A DNA stretch of 7,764 bases from Palsa-1188 sp050010575 (GCA_050010575.1 JBEKKU010000112.1:1-7764); one strand, 5' to 3'; shown: positions 1 through 5,893, counted from the first letter of the stretch. Program-made: numbers and translations. Notes: generated from the letters alone by a model not told the origin.

Positions 1-1064
1 CGAGCCGACATCAGATCGACGAAGGCCTCGAGCCTGGTAATAATTCCAGCGATGCCCGATTGTTCATCCAGATAAAAACTTAGGGTGGGGATCTCCTGGT
101 CCCGGGTAACGGCCGGCAGTACCGAATGGGCAACTATCTCCGGCATGCAGGTAAAAGGCGCCACCTGCACCACGCCGTCGTAATTCTGCCTGGCAAAATG
201 TACGGTAGCCGCCACGGTCTCCCGCCCGTGTCCGCCCACAAAGGCATTCAGATAAGGGGCGGCCAGTTCCTCCACGTGCTCCAGTCCATGGACCCGGAGC
301 AGCCCCCCGAAGAGGTGCTCGTTGATCCACTCGCTGAGAAATATGCCGCGGGTGACCTCTACTCCCAGCAACCCCAGGTGCCGCTCGATATCGTAGTTGG
401 CATAGGGCTCCAACACCGTGAAGATCTCACCGACCAGTCCCACGCGTAGCAGGGCGCCGGACCTGCGGGGCAATCCCCGGGCGGTTCTTGTGAAATCACC
501 GACTGTATGATCAAGTTCTTTTCTGCTGCCACTCGCATCCAGCCGGTCCAGAGCCTCACGGAGGAGTTCCTCCGCCCGCTGTGGCTCAAAGAGGCGCGGC
601 CGCAGGTAAAGCACCTCTGATTCCACCGCATCGATTGCCCGGGCCTTATACCAGGCAAACCGGATCGCCTTCAGGACATCCCACCAGGAGCGGTCGCCGA
701 TCAGAGAGCGTACGCTGGCTTTAAAGGCGCCCCAGTCCCCGGCTGGCGGCTCCAGCACCACCATTTCCATCGGGATGTGCAGATCGGCCAGGATCTCCTT
801 TTGCACCTGGGCGTAATAGCCAAACCGGCAGGGCCCGATACCGCCCGCCATGAGAATCGTGTCCGCCCCCAGTTCCTTGGCCTCCAGAAAGTTTCCCAGG
901 TTCAGCTTCAGGGGAAAGCAGGCAAATTCAGGCGCATGACGCACCCCCAGCTCAACAGTTCTCCTGGAGGTGGGCGGTGGCAGCACCAGGGTGATCCCCA
1001 GTTTGGACAGCAACGCCCTGACTACTATATACAGGTTGCCCATGTGCGGGTAGGTGATCTTCAT
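1..1064 (-). CDS. 2-hydroxyacyl-CoA dehydratase/activase-related protein, COG3581 type (C-terminal end cut by window edge)
   Basis: The frame stays open from the ATG at 1064 to the left edge, giving 354 residues. The last residues (DEQSGIAGIITRLEAF, then VDLMSA) resemble the end of the family, so only a few residues are probably missing. The start is supported by GGAGGA (1076-1071), 6 bases before the ATG. The N-terminus MKITYPHMGNLY, the PEFACFPLKLNLGNF motif (Cys49), GGIGPCRFGYY (Cys79) and APFTCMPEIV (Cys306) match what I recall of the COG3581 family, proteins related to the D-component/activase system of 2-hydroxyacyl-CoA dehydratases. The cysteines could bind an Fe-S cluster; that is inference. 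No substrate is known. It follows and overlaps the COG3580-type gene, the usual partner. A BadF/BcrA-type ATPase gene might lie just beyond the left edge, but cannot be seen. No signal peptide or membrane segment is evident. Confidence 0.82.
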   Translation of the reverse strand, partial: MKITYPHMGNLYIVVRALLSKLGITLVLPPPTSRRTVELGVRHAPEFACFPLKLNLGNFLEAKELGADTILMAGGIGPCRFGYYAQVQKEILADLHIPMEMVVLEPPAGDWGAFKASVRSLIGDRSWWDVLKAIRFAWYKARAIDAVESEVLYLRPRLFEPQRAEELLREALDRLDASGSRKELDHTVGDFTRTARGLPRRSGALLRVGLVGEIFTVLEPYANYDIERHLGLLGVEVTRGIFLSEWINEHLFGGLLRVHGLEHVEELAAPYLNAFVGGHGRETVAATVHFARQNYDGVVQVAPFTCMPEIVAHSVLPAVTRDQEIPTLSFYLDEQSGIAGIITRLEAFVDLMSA

Positions 1065-2046
1065 CCTTTTTCCTCCGCTTCAACATGTCTGTAAAGGCTT
1101 CGAGCCGGGTGATCATACCGGCCGTCCCGGAATGCTCATCGATTGTCAACATCATGAAGGGCAGATCGGACCGGCGCCTGGCCCATCTGGCAATCAGTTC
1201 GCCCACCAGCGACTCCGGCCCGCAGCCGAACGAGGAGAGATAGATCATTCCATCAAACCGGCTGCTGTCGTAGAAAGCTAGGGCAGCGCCCACCATCTTC
1301 CGGCCCAGACTCCAAAACAGTTTTTTCGGGAGTTTGGCTGCCTGTTCGGCGATCGTCTGCTGAGACACACAGTCCGCAGTGATCACCTGGGCGCCCAATG
1401 ACCGCAGCCTCTGGATCAGGTTCATGCTGATATAGTCATCGTAGATATTGTAGGCATGCCCGAGCAGAGCGATGCTGAGGCTGACAGGCTCCGCTGCCGC
1501 CTGGCCACCCCGGCCCGGCACCGTCTCCCCGGTCATCCGCTCTATGGCTTCCGGAACCGCTACCTCTGCTTCCAACTGCTCCTGAAACAGGCATTGCGCA
1601 GTCCGGGCGGAACTGTAGGCTTTTCTGATCAGGTTGCTGTCGCCGGTGATCTTACGGCCGGCTGATGACAGCACACTGTACCAATCCCGGTTTCCCTTGC
1701 TGAAGTCGACACTCACATCGATCAGCGGGGGCAGCGAATGGATCCTGGCTCTAAGCATGTCCGGCAGCCCCATGAACTTGGGGCAAATGTAGGCTTTGGG
1801 CTCGATGCTGATCAGCCGGGGGACAAACAGATAATCTACCATCCCGGCCAGTGCCGTGGTGTGACCAAAAAAAAGTTTGACCGGCAGGCAGGCCTCATCG
1901 AGGGCCGATTGCAGGCCGGCATCCAGGATCGCCTTGTTGGTCCCGGGTGAAACGACTACTTCAGCGCCCAGTTCTGTGAAAAAAGCCCGCCACAGCGGGA
2001 TGTACATGTAATATAAGAGTGCTCGCGGAATACCGATGCGGATCAT
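952..2046 (-). CDS. 2-hydroxyacyl-CoA dehydratase/activase-related protein, DUF2229/COG3580 type, with an odd C-terminal extension
   Basis: This 364-residue protein begins MIRIGIPRALLYYMYIPLWR. AGGTGA (2061-2056) lies 9 bases before the ATG. The N-terminal third carries the DUF2229-like motifs DEACLPVKLFFGH (Cys53) and YICPKFMGLPDM (Cys88). The C-terminal third has SSFGCGPESL (Cys275) and DEHSGTAGMITRLEAF (residues 303-318). The family is related to activators and D-components of 2-hydroxyacyl-CoA dehydratases. The three cysteines suggest an Fe-S site, but the reaction is unknown. Family homology appears to end near residue 327 (RRKK). The last 37 residues are simply another frame of the next gene, with which it overlaps by 113 bases. 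A slip to the -1 frame at the A run near 1071-1067 would end the protein at TGA 1063-1061, making a normal ATGA junction. The gene starts 49 bases after spoVAE, with no terminator between, so read-through from the spoVA operon is plausible. Confidence 0.85.
   Translation of the reverse strand: MIRIGIPRALLYYMYIPLWRAFFTELGAEVVVSPGTNKAILDAGLQSALDEACLPVKLFFGHTTALAGMVDYLFVPRLISIEPKAYICPKFMGLPDMLRARIHSLPPLIDVSVDFSKGNRDWYSVLSSAGRKITGDSNLIRKAYSSARTAQCLFQEQLEAEVAVPEAIERMTGETVPGRGGQAAAEPVSLSIALLGHAYNIYDDYISMNLIQRLRSLGAQVITADCVSQQTIAEQAAKLPKKLFWSLGRKMVGAALAFYDSSRFDGMIYLSSFGCGPESLVGELIARWARRRSDLPFMMLTIDEHSGTAGMITRLEAFTDMLKRRKKDEDHLPAHGQPVYSSQGVAVQTGDHPGAATAHLQENC
1071..1076 (-). promoter_or_regulatory. 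Ribosome binding site of the COG3581-type gene
   Basis: GGAGGA on the minus strand lies 6 bases before the ATG at 1064. It sits inside the upstream gene's reading frame and directly before the A5 run where a -1 slip would end that gene. It fixes the start of the downstream gene and could also stimulate frameshifting. The second role is inference. Confidence 0.75.
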
Positions 2047-2095
2047 GATGCTGCTTCACCTATCTATGGAAATAAATTTTGATGTTTTGCGCTGC

Positions 2096-2461
2096 CTATT
2101 CCTTGGGGTTGAAGAGCACCGCAGCAGCATAGCCAAAGATCACCGCAGCCACTACTCCCACTGCAGTGGCCTCGACGCCGCCGGCAAAAGCACCCAGCAA
2201 GCCCCTGGTCTGCACCGCCATGATCGCCCCCTGGGCCAGGCTATGACCAAACCCGGACAGGGGAATGGTAGCGCCCGCCCCCGCCAAGTTGACCAGCGGC
2301 TGATACAGGCCCATAGCGCTCAGGATCGCCCCTCCCGTCACGTATCCCACCAACACGTGGGCCGGGGTGACCGAGGCCCTAGTCATGTCCATCACCAACT
2401 GTCCGATCAGACAGATCAATCCACCGATCACAAAAGCCAGCAGAAATTTCACTTGCCTCAT
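2096..2461 (-). CDS. spoVAE: SpoVAE, membrane subunit of the SpoVA dipicolinic acid channel
   Basis: The 121-residue product is a small hydrophobic protein of the SpoVAE (SpoVAEb) family. SpoVA proteins reside in the inner forespore/spore membrane, load Ca-dipicolinic acid during sporulation and release it in germination. The sequence starts MRQVKFLLAFVIGG, has several membrane segments (about residues 5-25, 36-52, 60-80 and 95-117), and contains the family motif GAGATIPLSGFGHSLAQGA (about 61-79). This motif is paralogous to GGAGSIVPITGFANS in SpoVAC. I chose the ATG at 2461 because it overlaps the spoVAD stop as ATGA. A longer frame to 2638 exists, but its extra N-terminus is the out-of-frame shadow of spoVAD and unlike the family. 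Tight coupling implies joint translation with spoVAD. Confidence 0.93.
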   Translation of the reverse strand: MRQVKFLLAFVIGGLICLIGQLVMDMTRASVTPAHVLVGYVTGGAILSAMGLYQPLVNLAGAGATIPLSGFGHSLAQGAIMAVQTRGLLGAFAGGVEATAVGVVAAVIFGYAAAVLFNPKE

Positions 2462-3477
2462 CCCTTCGCCATAGACTCGAGCACCACTGCCTGGGCGATG
2501 CCCGGAATGGTCTCGCCCTGCTGTGAGCTGGTGGAGCTCAACAGGGCGCCGGTGGCCACCAGCAGTACTTTCCGGTATTTGGCATCCCGCAACTGGTTGA
2601 TGATGCTGCCGGTAACCACTGCGGCCGAGCAGCCGCAACCACTGCCGCCGGCGTGCACATCCTGCCCGGCCAGGTCATAAATCAGCAGGCCGCAGTCCTG
2701 GTAGTTCTCCTCCAGCCTGTATCCATGCATGCTCATCAATTCTTTCAGGGCATCGCTTCCCACCGTGCCCAGATCGCCGGTGAGGATCAGGTCGTAGGCT
2801 GAGGGATCGCTACCCGTGTCCTGAAAATGGGCGATCAGGGTATCGGCAGCCGCCGGAGCCATAGCCGCCCCCATGTTGTTGGGATCGGAGATCCCCATAT
2901 CGATCACCTTGCCGATAGTCCCCATGGTCACCGTGGGCCCGGCGCCATTGGCCGCCAAAACCACGGCCCCGCTGCCGGTTACCGTCCACTGGGCAAAGGG
3001 TGGGCGTTGCACACCCTGCTCGAGCGGAAAGCGAAACTGCCGTTCGGCAGTATTGTGATGGCTGGAACAGGCGAGCAAGACCCGCCCGCCAAAACCACCG
3101 TCGATCAGCATACTCCCTACCATGATGGTCTCGGCGAAGGTAGAGCAGGCGCCGAACAAGCCTAAAAAAGGAATTTCGAGGCCGCGGGCCGCAAAATTGG
3201 CCGAAGTGATCTGGTTTAAGAGATCCCCGGCCAGGAAATAATCGATCTCCCGGGGCTGCCAGTTGCTCTTGCGAAGCGCCAGCCTGGCGCTCTCGCGCAG
3301 CATCTTGCTCTCAGCCCTCTCCCAGGTCTGTTCCCCGAATAACAGATCGCTCATGACCCAGTCGAATTGCGATCCCAGCGGGCCCTGACCCTCCATGGGA
3401 CCGACGATGTTGGCAGCAGCGACAATTGCTGGCGGGCTGGTAAAACGACAGCTCTGTCGGCCAATTTTCTCCCCCAT
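2458..3477 (-). CDS. spoVAD: SpoVAD, thiolase-fold dipicolinic acid-binding protein
   Basis: The 339-residue protein belongs to the SpoVAD family, which has a thiolase/ketoacyl-synthase fold. In Bacillus SpoVAD binds dipicolinic acid and sits at the inner spore membrane with the other SpoVA proteins. Visible hallmarks are LFGACSTFAE with Cys111 at the thiolase-type position, CSSHHNTAERQFRFP (137-151), TVTGSGAVVL (165-174), LTGDLGTVGSDAL (232-244) and VHAGGSGCGCSA (274-285). There is no signal peptide or membrane segment, in line with a soluble or peripheral protein. The length matches the family. The ATG at 3477 follows the spoVAC stop by 9 bases. Only a weak AGGG (3483-3480) precedes it, so translational coupling to spoVAC is likely. 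Its TGA overlaps the spoVAE ATG. Confidence 0.96.
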   Translation of the reverse strand: MGEKIGRQSCRFTSPPAIVAAANIVGPMEGQGPLGSQFDWVMSDLLFGEQTWERAESKMLRESARLALRKSNWQPREIDYFLAGDLLNQITSANFAARGLEIPFLGLFGACSTFAETIMVGSMLIDGGFGGRVLLACSSHHNTAERQFRFPLEQGVQRPPFAQWTVTGSGAVVLAANGAGPTVTMGTIGKVIDMGISDPNNMGAAMAPAAADTLIAHFQDTGSDPSAYDLILTGDLGTVGSDALKELMSMHGYRLEENYQDCGLLIYDLAGQDVHAGGSGCGCSAAVVTGSIINQLRDAKYRKVLLVATGALLSSTSSQQGETIPGIAQAVVLESMAKG

Positions 3478-3486
3478 CGCCCTAAC

Positions 3487-3951
3487 CTAATGGAGCAAGA
3501 AAAAGCTGATCCCGATGAGGACAGAAATCAGGAAGCCATAGACAAGGACGGGGCCCGCTATGGTAAACATCTTGGCTCCTACCCCAAAGACATAGCCCTC
3601 CCGCCTGGCCTCCATGGCCGGCGCCACAATGGAGTTGGCAAACCCCGTGATGGGCACAATGGACCCCGCTCCACCGTACTTCCCAATCTGATCGTAAACC
3701 CCAATACCCGTCAGAAAAGCCCCGAGAAAAACCATCGTGGCCGCTGTAGCCGCCTGGGCCTGTTGCTGTTCCAGACCCTGCCCCGTATAGATCTGCAAGA
3801 TGCCCTGACCGATCAGACAAATGGTCCCACCTACTAAGAATGCCATGATGGCGTTTTTTAAATAAGCATGCTTGGGCCTGACCTGATCGATCAGCCCTTG
3901 AAACTCGGACCTATCCTGTTGCTGCTTATTGGAACCGGCATTCTCGTTCAT
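3487..3951 (-). CDS. spoVAC: SpoVAC, membrane channel subunit of the SpoVA complex
   Basis: The 154-residue membrane protein is of the SpoVAC family. In Bacillus this protein forms a mechanosensitive-type channel taking part in dipicolinic acid movement across the inner spore membrane. A polar N-terminus (1-32, Gln-rich KQQQ) leads to PKHAYLKNAIMAFLVGGTIC, then membrane segments at about 34-54, 70-88, 94-112 and 122-152. The motif KYGGAGSIVPITGFANS (91-107) is the family signature. The ATG at 3951 has GGGG (3960-3957) five bases ahead, a modest ribosome site. It is the first gene of a spoVAC-AD-AE set. spoVAA and spoVAB, which precede it in B. subtilis, are missing, a layout known from many clostridia. 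The 70-base gap to the dodecin gene holds a hairpin. A promoter-like GGACATAATG overlaps the start codon, leaving a little doubt about the exact start. Confidence 0.95.
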   Translation of the reverse strand: MNENAGSNKQQQDRSEFQGLIDQVRPKHAYLKNAIMAFLVGGTICLIGQGILQIYTGQGLEQQQAQAATAATMVFLGAFLTGIGVYDQIGKYGGAGSIVPITGFANSIVAPAMEARREGYVFGVGAKMFTIAGPVLVYGFLISVLIGISFFLLH

Positions 3952-3980
3952 TATGTCCCCGCCGCCCAGGTTCTATTCCC

Positions 3981-4007
3981 AATAAATAAGGAGTACCTCT
4001 GTACTCC
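3981..4007 (-). terminator. Possible weak terminator or attenuator between the dodecin gene and spoVAC
   Basis: On the minus strand, GGAGTAC-AGAG-GTACTCC (4007-3990) forms a perfect 7-bp stem with a 4-base loop. It is followed by TTATTTATT, which is T-rich but not an unbroken T run. It lies 14 bases after the dodecin stop. It could lower read-through into spoVAC, stabilise the 3' end of the dodecin message, or bind a protein. As an intrinsic terminator it looks weak. Confidence 0.4.
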
Positions 4008-4021
4008 AAGTAGCGTTTCAC

Positions 4022-4246
4022 TCAACGGCGGCGCTTGTCATCGCCGTGATCGGCATAGGCAATCTTAACATTTGCCTTGTACTCCACCACATCCCCATCA
4101 TGGACGTTAGCTGTGAAGTTCAGCACTTCTACCCCAGTCACCTCATTACCGGCCTTGGCGGCCTCTTTCACCACTGATCTCACGGCCTCTTTCCAACTGT
4201 TGGTGGACTCTCCCACCAGCTCTGCCACTTTTACCTGCAAAGCCAT
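4022..4246 (-). CDS. Dodecin-family small protein (variant lacking flavin-contact residues)
   Basis: The 74-residue protein matches the dodecin family (PF07311 type), small proteins that assemble into hollow dodecamers and store flavins or, in some members, bind other ligands. The one-strand, one-helix, two-strand pattern is visible: VKVAELVGES (5-14), a helix around SWKEAVRSVVKEAAKAG (17-33), then VTGVEVLNFTANV (36-48) and VVEYKANVKIAYA (53-65). By eye, Trp36 of the Halobacterium protein corresponds to Gly38 here and Gln55 to Lys57, so classical flavin stacking may be lost. The C-terminal tail DHGDDKRRR is highly charged. The start is supported by GAGGAGG (4255-4249), though only 2 bases from the ATG. 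The gene sits between sigF and spoVAC, behind a forespore-type promoter, which suggests forespore expression; that is inference. Family confidence is good; function is unknown. Confidence 0.87.
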   Translation of the reverse strand: MALQVKVAELVGESTNSWKEAVRSVVKEAAKAGNEVTGVEVLNFTANVHDGDVVEYKANVKIAYADHGDDKRRR

Positions 4247-4270
4247 CGCCTCCTCGATTGATATTGCTTG

Positions 4271-4299
4271 TATTATGTCCCCCCAACAGGAAAGTATAC
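4271..4299 (-). promoter_or_regulatory. Candidate sigma-F/sigma-G promoter for the dodecin gene (and perhaps spoVACDE)
   Basis: On the minus strand GTATA (4299-4295) is followed after 14 bases by GGACATAATA (4280-4271). The -10 fits the B. subtilis sigma-F pattern GGNNANANTW completely, and within it CATAATA fits the sigma-G pattern CATNNTA, 17 bases after GTATA. GTATA fits both GYWTA and GHATR. The match lies just after the sigF stop and about 24 bases before the dodecin ATG. Recognition by both forespore sigma factors is inferred from consensus only. Confidence 0.6.
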
Positions 4300-5064
4300 T
4301 CAGGATTGCAGGTGCTCGCGCAGCCTGGAGACCGCCTGACGCTCGATGCGCGACACCTGCACCTGGGATAGCCCCAGCAGTCCGCCGATCTCCGCCTGGG
4401 TCTTGTCCTGAAAAAAACGGAGCCAGATGATCTGCCGTTCCCTGGATGAGAGATTGGTAAAGGCCTGGCGCAGGGCAATCTGCTCAAACCAGGCTTCCTG
4501 CCCATCCTCATTCTTCAGGGAGTCGATGATGCATAGCGCTTCGTTATCTTTCTGAGCTACGGTTTCGAAGAGCGAGATGATCGGCTGGGCTGCCTCCAGG
4601 GCGGTGATCACCTCATCTTTTGAGCATTGCATCGCCTCGGCGATCTCTGTGGCGGTCGGTTCACGCCCCAGGGCGCCGATCAGCTTTTCCCGCATCCGCT
4701 TGACCAGGATTCCTTTTTCTTTAAGGGCGCGGGTCACTTTCACCGGATTGTCATCCCGGAGAAAACGCCTGATCTCCCCGATGATCAGGGGTACGGCATA
4801 AGTGGAAAACTTGACTCCGAAGCCCGGGTCAAAGTTATCGATCGCCTTGATCAGGCCGATAATCCCTATTTGAAACAGGTCCTCCTGTTCGTGGCCGCGG
4901 CCCTCAAACCGCTTGACAATATTGAACACCAGCCGGAAGTTGCTGTTCACCAGCTTTTCCCGGGCTCTATGGTCTCCTTTGCGGGCTTTGGCCAGCAGTT
5001 TGAACGTTTCCTTGTCTGATAGCAGGGGGAAGCTCGGCAGGCTCATCTCTTGTAAAGAAGCCAT
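4300..5064 (-). CDS. sigF: RNA polymerase sigma factor sigma-F (SpoIIAC)
   Basis: The 254-residue protein is sigma-F, the first compartment-specific sigma factor of the forespore, held inactive by SpoIIAB until septation. Region 2 is clear: NSNFRLVFNIVKRFEGRG (40-57), EDLFQIGIIGLIKAIDNFDP (61-80), FSTYAVPLIIGEIRRFLRDD (86-105). Region 3 follows with VKVTRALKEKG and REPTATEIAEAMQCS (134-148). Region 4 has LSSRERQIIWLRFFQDKTQ (205-223) and the helix-turn-helix IGGLLGLSQVQVSRIERQ (226-243). The length equals that of B. subtilis sigma-F (255). The ATG at 5064 has GAGGA (from 5076) 8 bases away, and the spoIIAB TGA (5075-5073) lies inside that ribosome site, so translation is probably coupled. Met7 is an alternative start with less support. 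The gene order AA-AB-sigF distinguishes it from sigma-G and sigma-B. Confidence 0.97.
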   Translation of the reverse strand: MASLQEMSLPSFPLLSDKETFKLLAKARKGDHRAREKLVNSNFRLVFNIVKRFEGRGHEQEDLFQIGIIGLIKAIDNFDPGFGVKFSTYAVPLIIGEIRRFLRDDNPVKVTRALKEKGILVKRMREKLIGALGREPTATEIAEAMQCSKDEVITALEAAQPIISLFETVAQKDNEALCIIDSLKNEDGQEAWFEQIALRQAFTNLSSRERQIIWLRFFQDKTQAEIGGLLGLSQVQVSRIERQAVSRLREHLQS

Positions 5065-5072
5065 AGTTATCC

Positions 5073-5525
5073 TCAGTTTTCCACCGTTATGCCGCTGTTC
5101 TCGTTAACGGGGAATGATTTGATCAACTTGACCCGGGTTCCCCGGCCAACCTCAGTCCACACGCTTACATCATCCATGAAAGACTTCATAAAAACAAAGC
5201 CCAATCCCAGGCGTTCCGGGTCGCTCCCATTGCCGGGCAGCATGGCCTGCTCCAGGTCTGCGATCCCCCGGCCGGTGTCCTCGACCTCAATCTCCAGGTT
5301 GCCATCAGTGAGTGAGGCTGACAGGGTTACCGCCCCGGTCGCCGCCCCCTCATAGCCGTGAATGATGGCATTGGAAACCGCCTCTGATACCGCTACCTTG
5401 ATCTCTTCCAGGTCGCTGAGGTTAAAATCCACCCCGGAGGCAAAGGCCGCCACTGCCACCCGGGCCAGGCCGACATTTTCAGAACAACTCAGAAACTCCA
5501 GCTTCATCCGGTTGCGTATCTTCAA
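5073..5525 (-). CDS. spoIIAB: SpoIIAB, anti-sigma-F factor and SpoIIAA kinase
   Basis: The 150-residue protein is a GHKL-fold serine kinase. It binds sigma-F in the predivisional cell and phosphorylates SpoIIAA. The N-box is SEAVSNAIIHGY with Glu48 and Asn52, the G1 box is DTGRGIAD (83-90), and the G2 region is ERLGLGFVFMKSFMDDVSVW (104-123). These agree with Bacillus SpoIIAB, which is 146 residues. The best start is TTG at 5525: GGGAGGTGG (5541-5533) precedes it by 7 bases and the length fits. An ATG at 5507 (MKLEFL) is in frame but has no ribosome site. The gene follows the spoIIAA stop by 15 bases and its own stop lies within the sigF ribosome site. Confidence 0.96.
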   Translation of the reverse strand: MKIRNRMKLEFLSCSENVGLARVAVAAFASGVDFNLSDLEEIKVAVSEAVSNAIIHGYEGAATGAVTLSASLTDGNLEIEVEDTGRGIADLEQAMLPGNGSDPERLGLGFVFMKSFMDDVSVWTEVGRGTRVKLIKSFPVNENSGITVEN

Positions 5526-5532
5526 TGTCTCT

Positions 5533-5541
5533 CCACCTCCC
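5533..5541 (-). promoter_or_regulatory. Ribosome binding site deciding the TTG start of spoIIAB
   Basis: GGGAGGTGG on the minus strand, touching the spoIIAA stop codon, is 7 bases before TTG 5525. It would be 25 bases from the alternative ATG at 5507, which favours TTG as initiator and suggests coupling to spoIIAA translation. Confidence 0.75.
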
Positions 5542-5879
5542 TAACTGATTGACTGCAGCGCCGAAGCGAAATCTGCATAAAAAGGGATCAGGCGGGTCAG
5601 ACCAGAGATCTCCATGACCTTTAAAATAGTCGGAGGGACACCAAAGATGGCTACCCGGCCGCCTTTTTCAGAAATATGGCGGTATCTGCCCAGGATCACG
5701 CCCAGACCGGAACTGTCTATGAAGGTGAGGTCGCCCAGGTCAAAGACGATGTGTTTCGCCCCCTGGGCCCTGATGTATTTATCAATATCTCGCCTGGCGT
5801 AATCTGCCGCATGCAGATCGAACTCCCCGTAGACCTTGACGATCAAGGTATCGCCTTCCTTGTCGATCTCATATCCCAA
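5541..5879 (-). CDS. spoIIAA: SpoIIAA, anti-anti-sigma-F factor
   Basis: The 112-residue STAS-domain protein frees sigma-F by binding SpoIIAB. It is inactivated when SpoIIAB phosphorylates it and reactivated by the phosphatase SpoIIE. The phosphorylation site is plain: LTFIDSSGLGVILGRYRHI, with Ser56 at the position of Ser58 in B. subtilis. VYGEFDLHAAD (16-26) and VFDLGDL (45-51) are further STAS elements, and the length fits (117 in B. subtilis). Translation appears to start at TTG 5879, with GAGGAGGGG (5893-5885) five bases before it. No in-frame ATG is available at the N-terminus. It is the first gene of the spoIIA operon behind a sigma-H-like promoter and a terminator that separates it from dacF. 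Confidence 0.96.
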   Translation of the reverse strand: MGYEIDKEGDTLIVKVYGEFDLHAADYARRDIDKYIRAQGAKHIVFDLGDLTFIDSSGLGVILGRYRHISEKGGRVAIFGVPPTILKVMEISGLTRLIPFYADFASALQSIS

Positions 5880-5884
5880 GCCAA

Positions 5885-5893
5885 CCCCTCCTC
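5885..5893 (-). promoter_or_regulatory. Ribosome binding site deciding the TTG start of spoIIAA
   Basis: GAGGAGGGG on the minus strand lies 5 bases before TTG 5879. The nearby ATG at 5872-5870 is out of frame, so TTG is the only initiator that fits the SpoIIAA N-terminus. Confidence 0.75.

Noticed and set aside
126..449. Plus-strand open frames opposite the activase-like genes and elsewhere
   Set aside because: They lie antisense to clearly recognised minus-strand proteins, show no family resemblance or ribosome sites, and are typical shadows in GC-rich DNA.
2047..2095. Promoter in the gap between spoVAE and the COG3580-type gene
   Set aside because: The gap is AT-rich, but I could not find a paired -35/-10 for sigma-A, sigma-F, sigma-G or sigma-H.
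2462..2638. N-terminal extension of the spoVAE frame up to 2638
   Set aside because: The extra residues are the other-frame shadow of spoVAD, unlike SpoVAE, and the ATGA junction at 2461 gives the family's usual length.
5505..5507. ATG 5507 as the spoIIAB start
   Set aside because: No ribosome site precedes it, whereas TTG 5525 has a strong one and gives the expected length.
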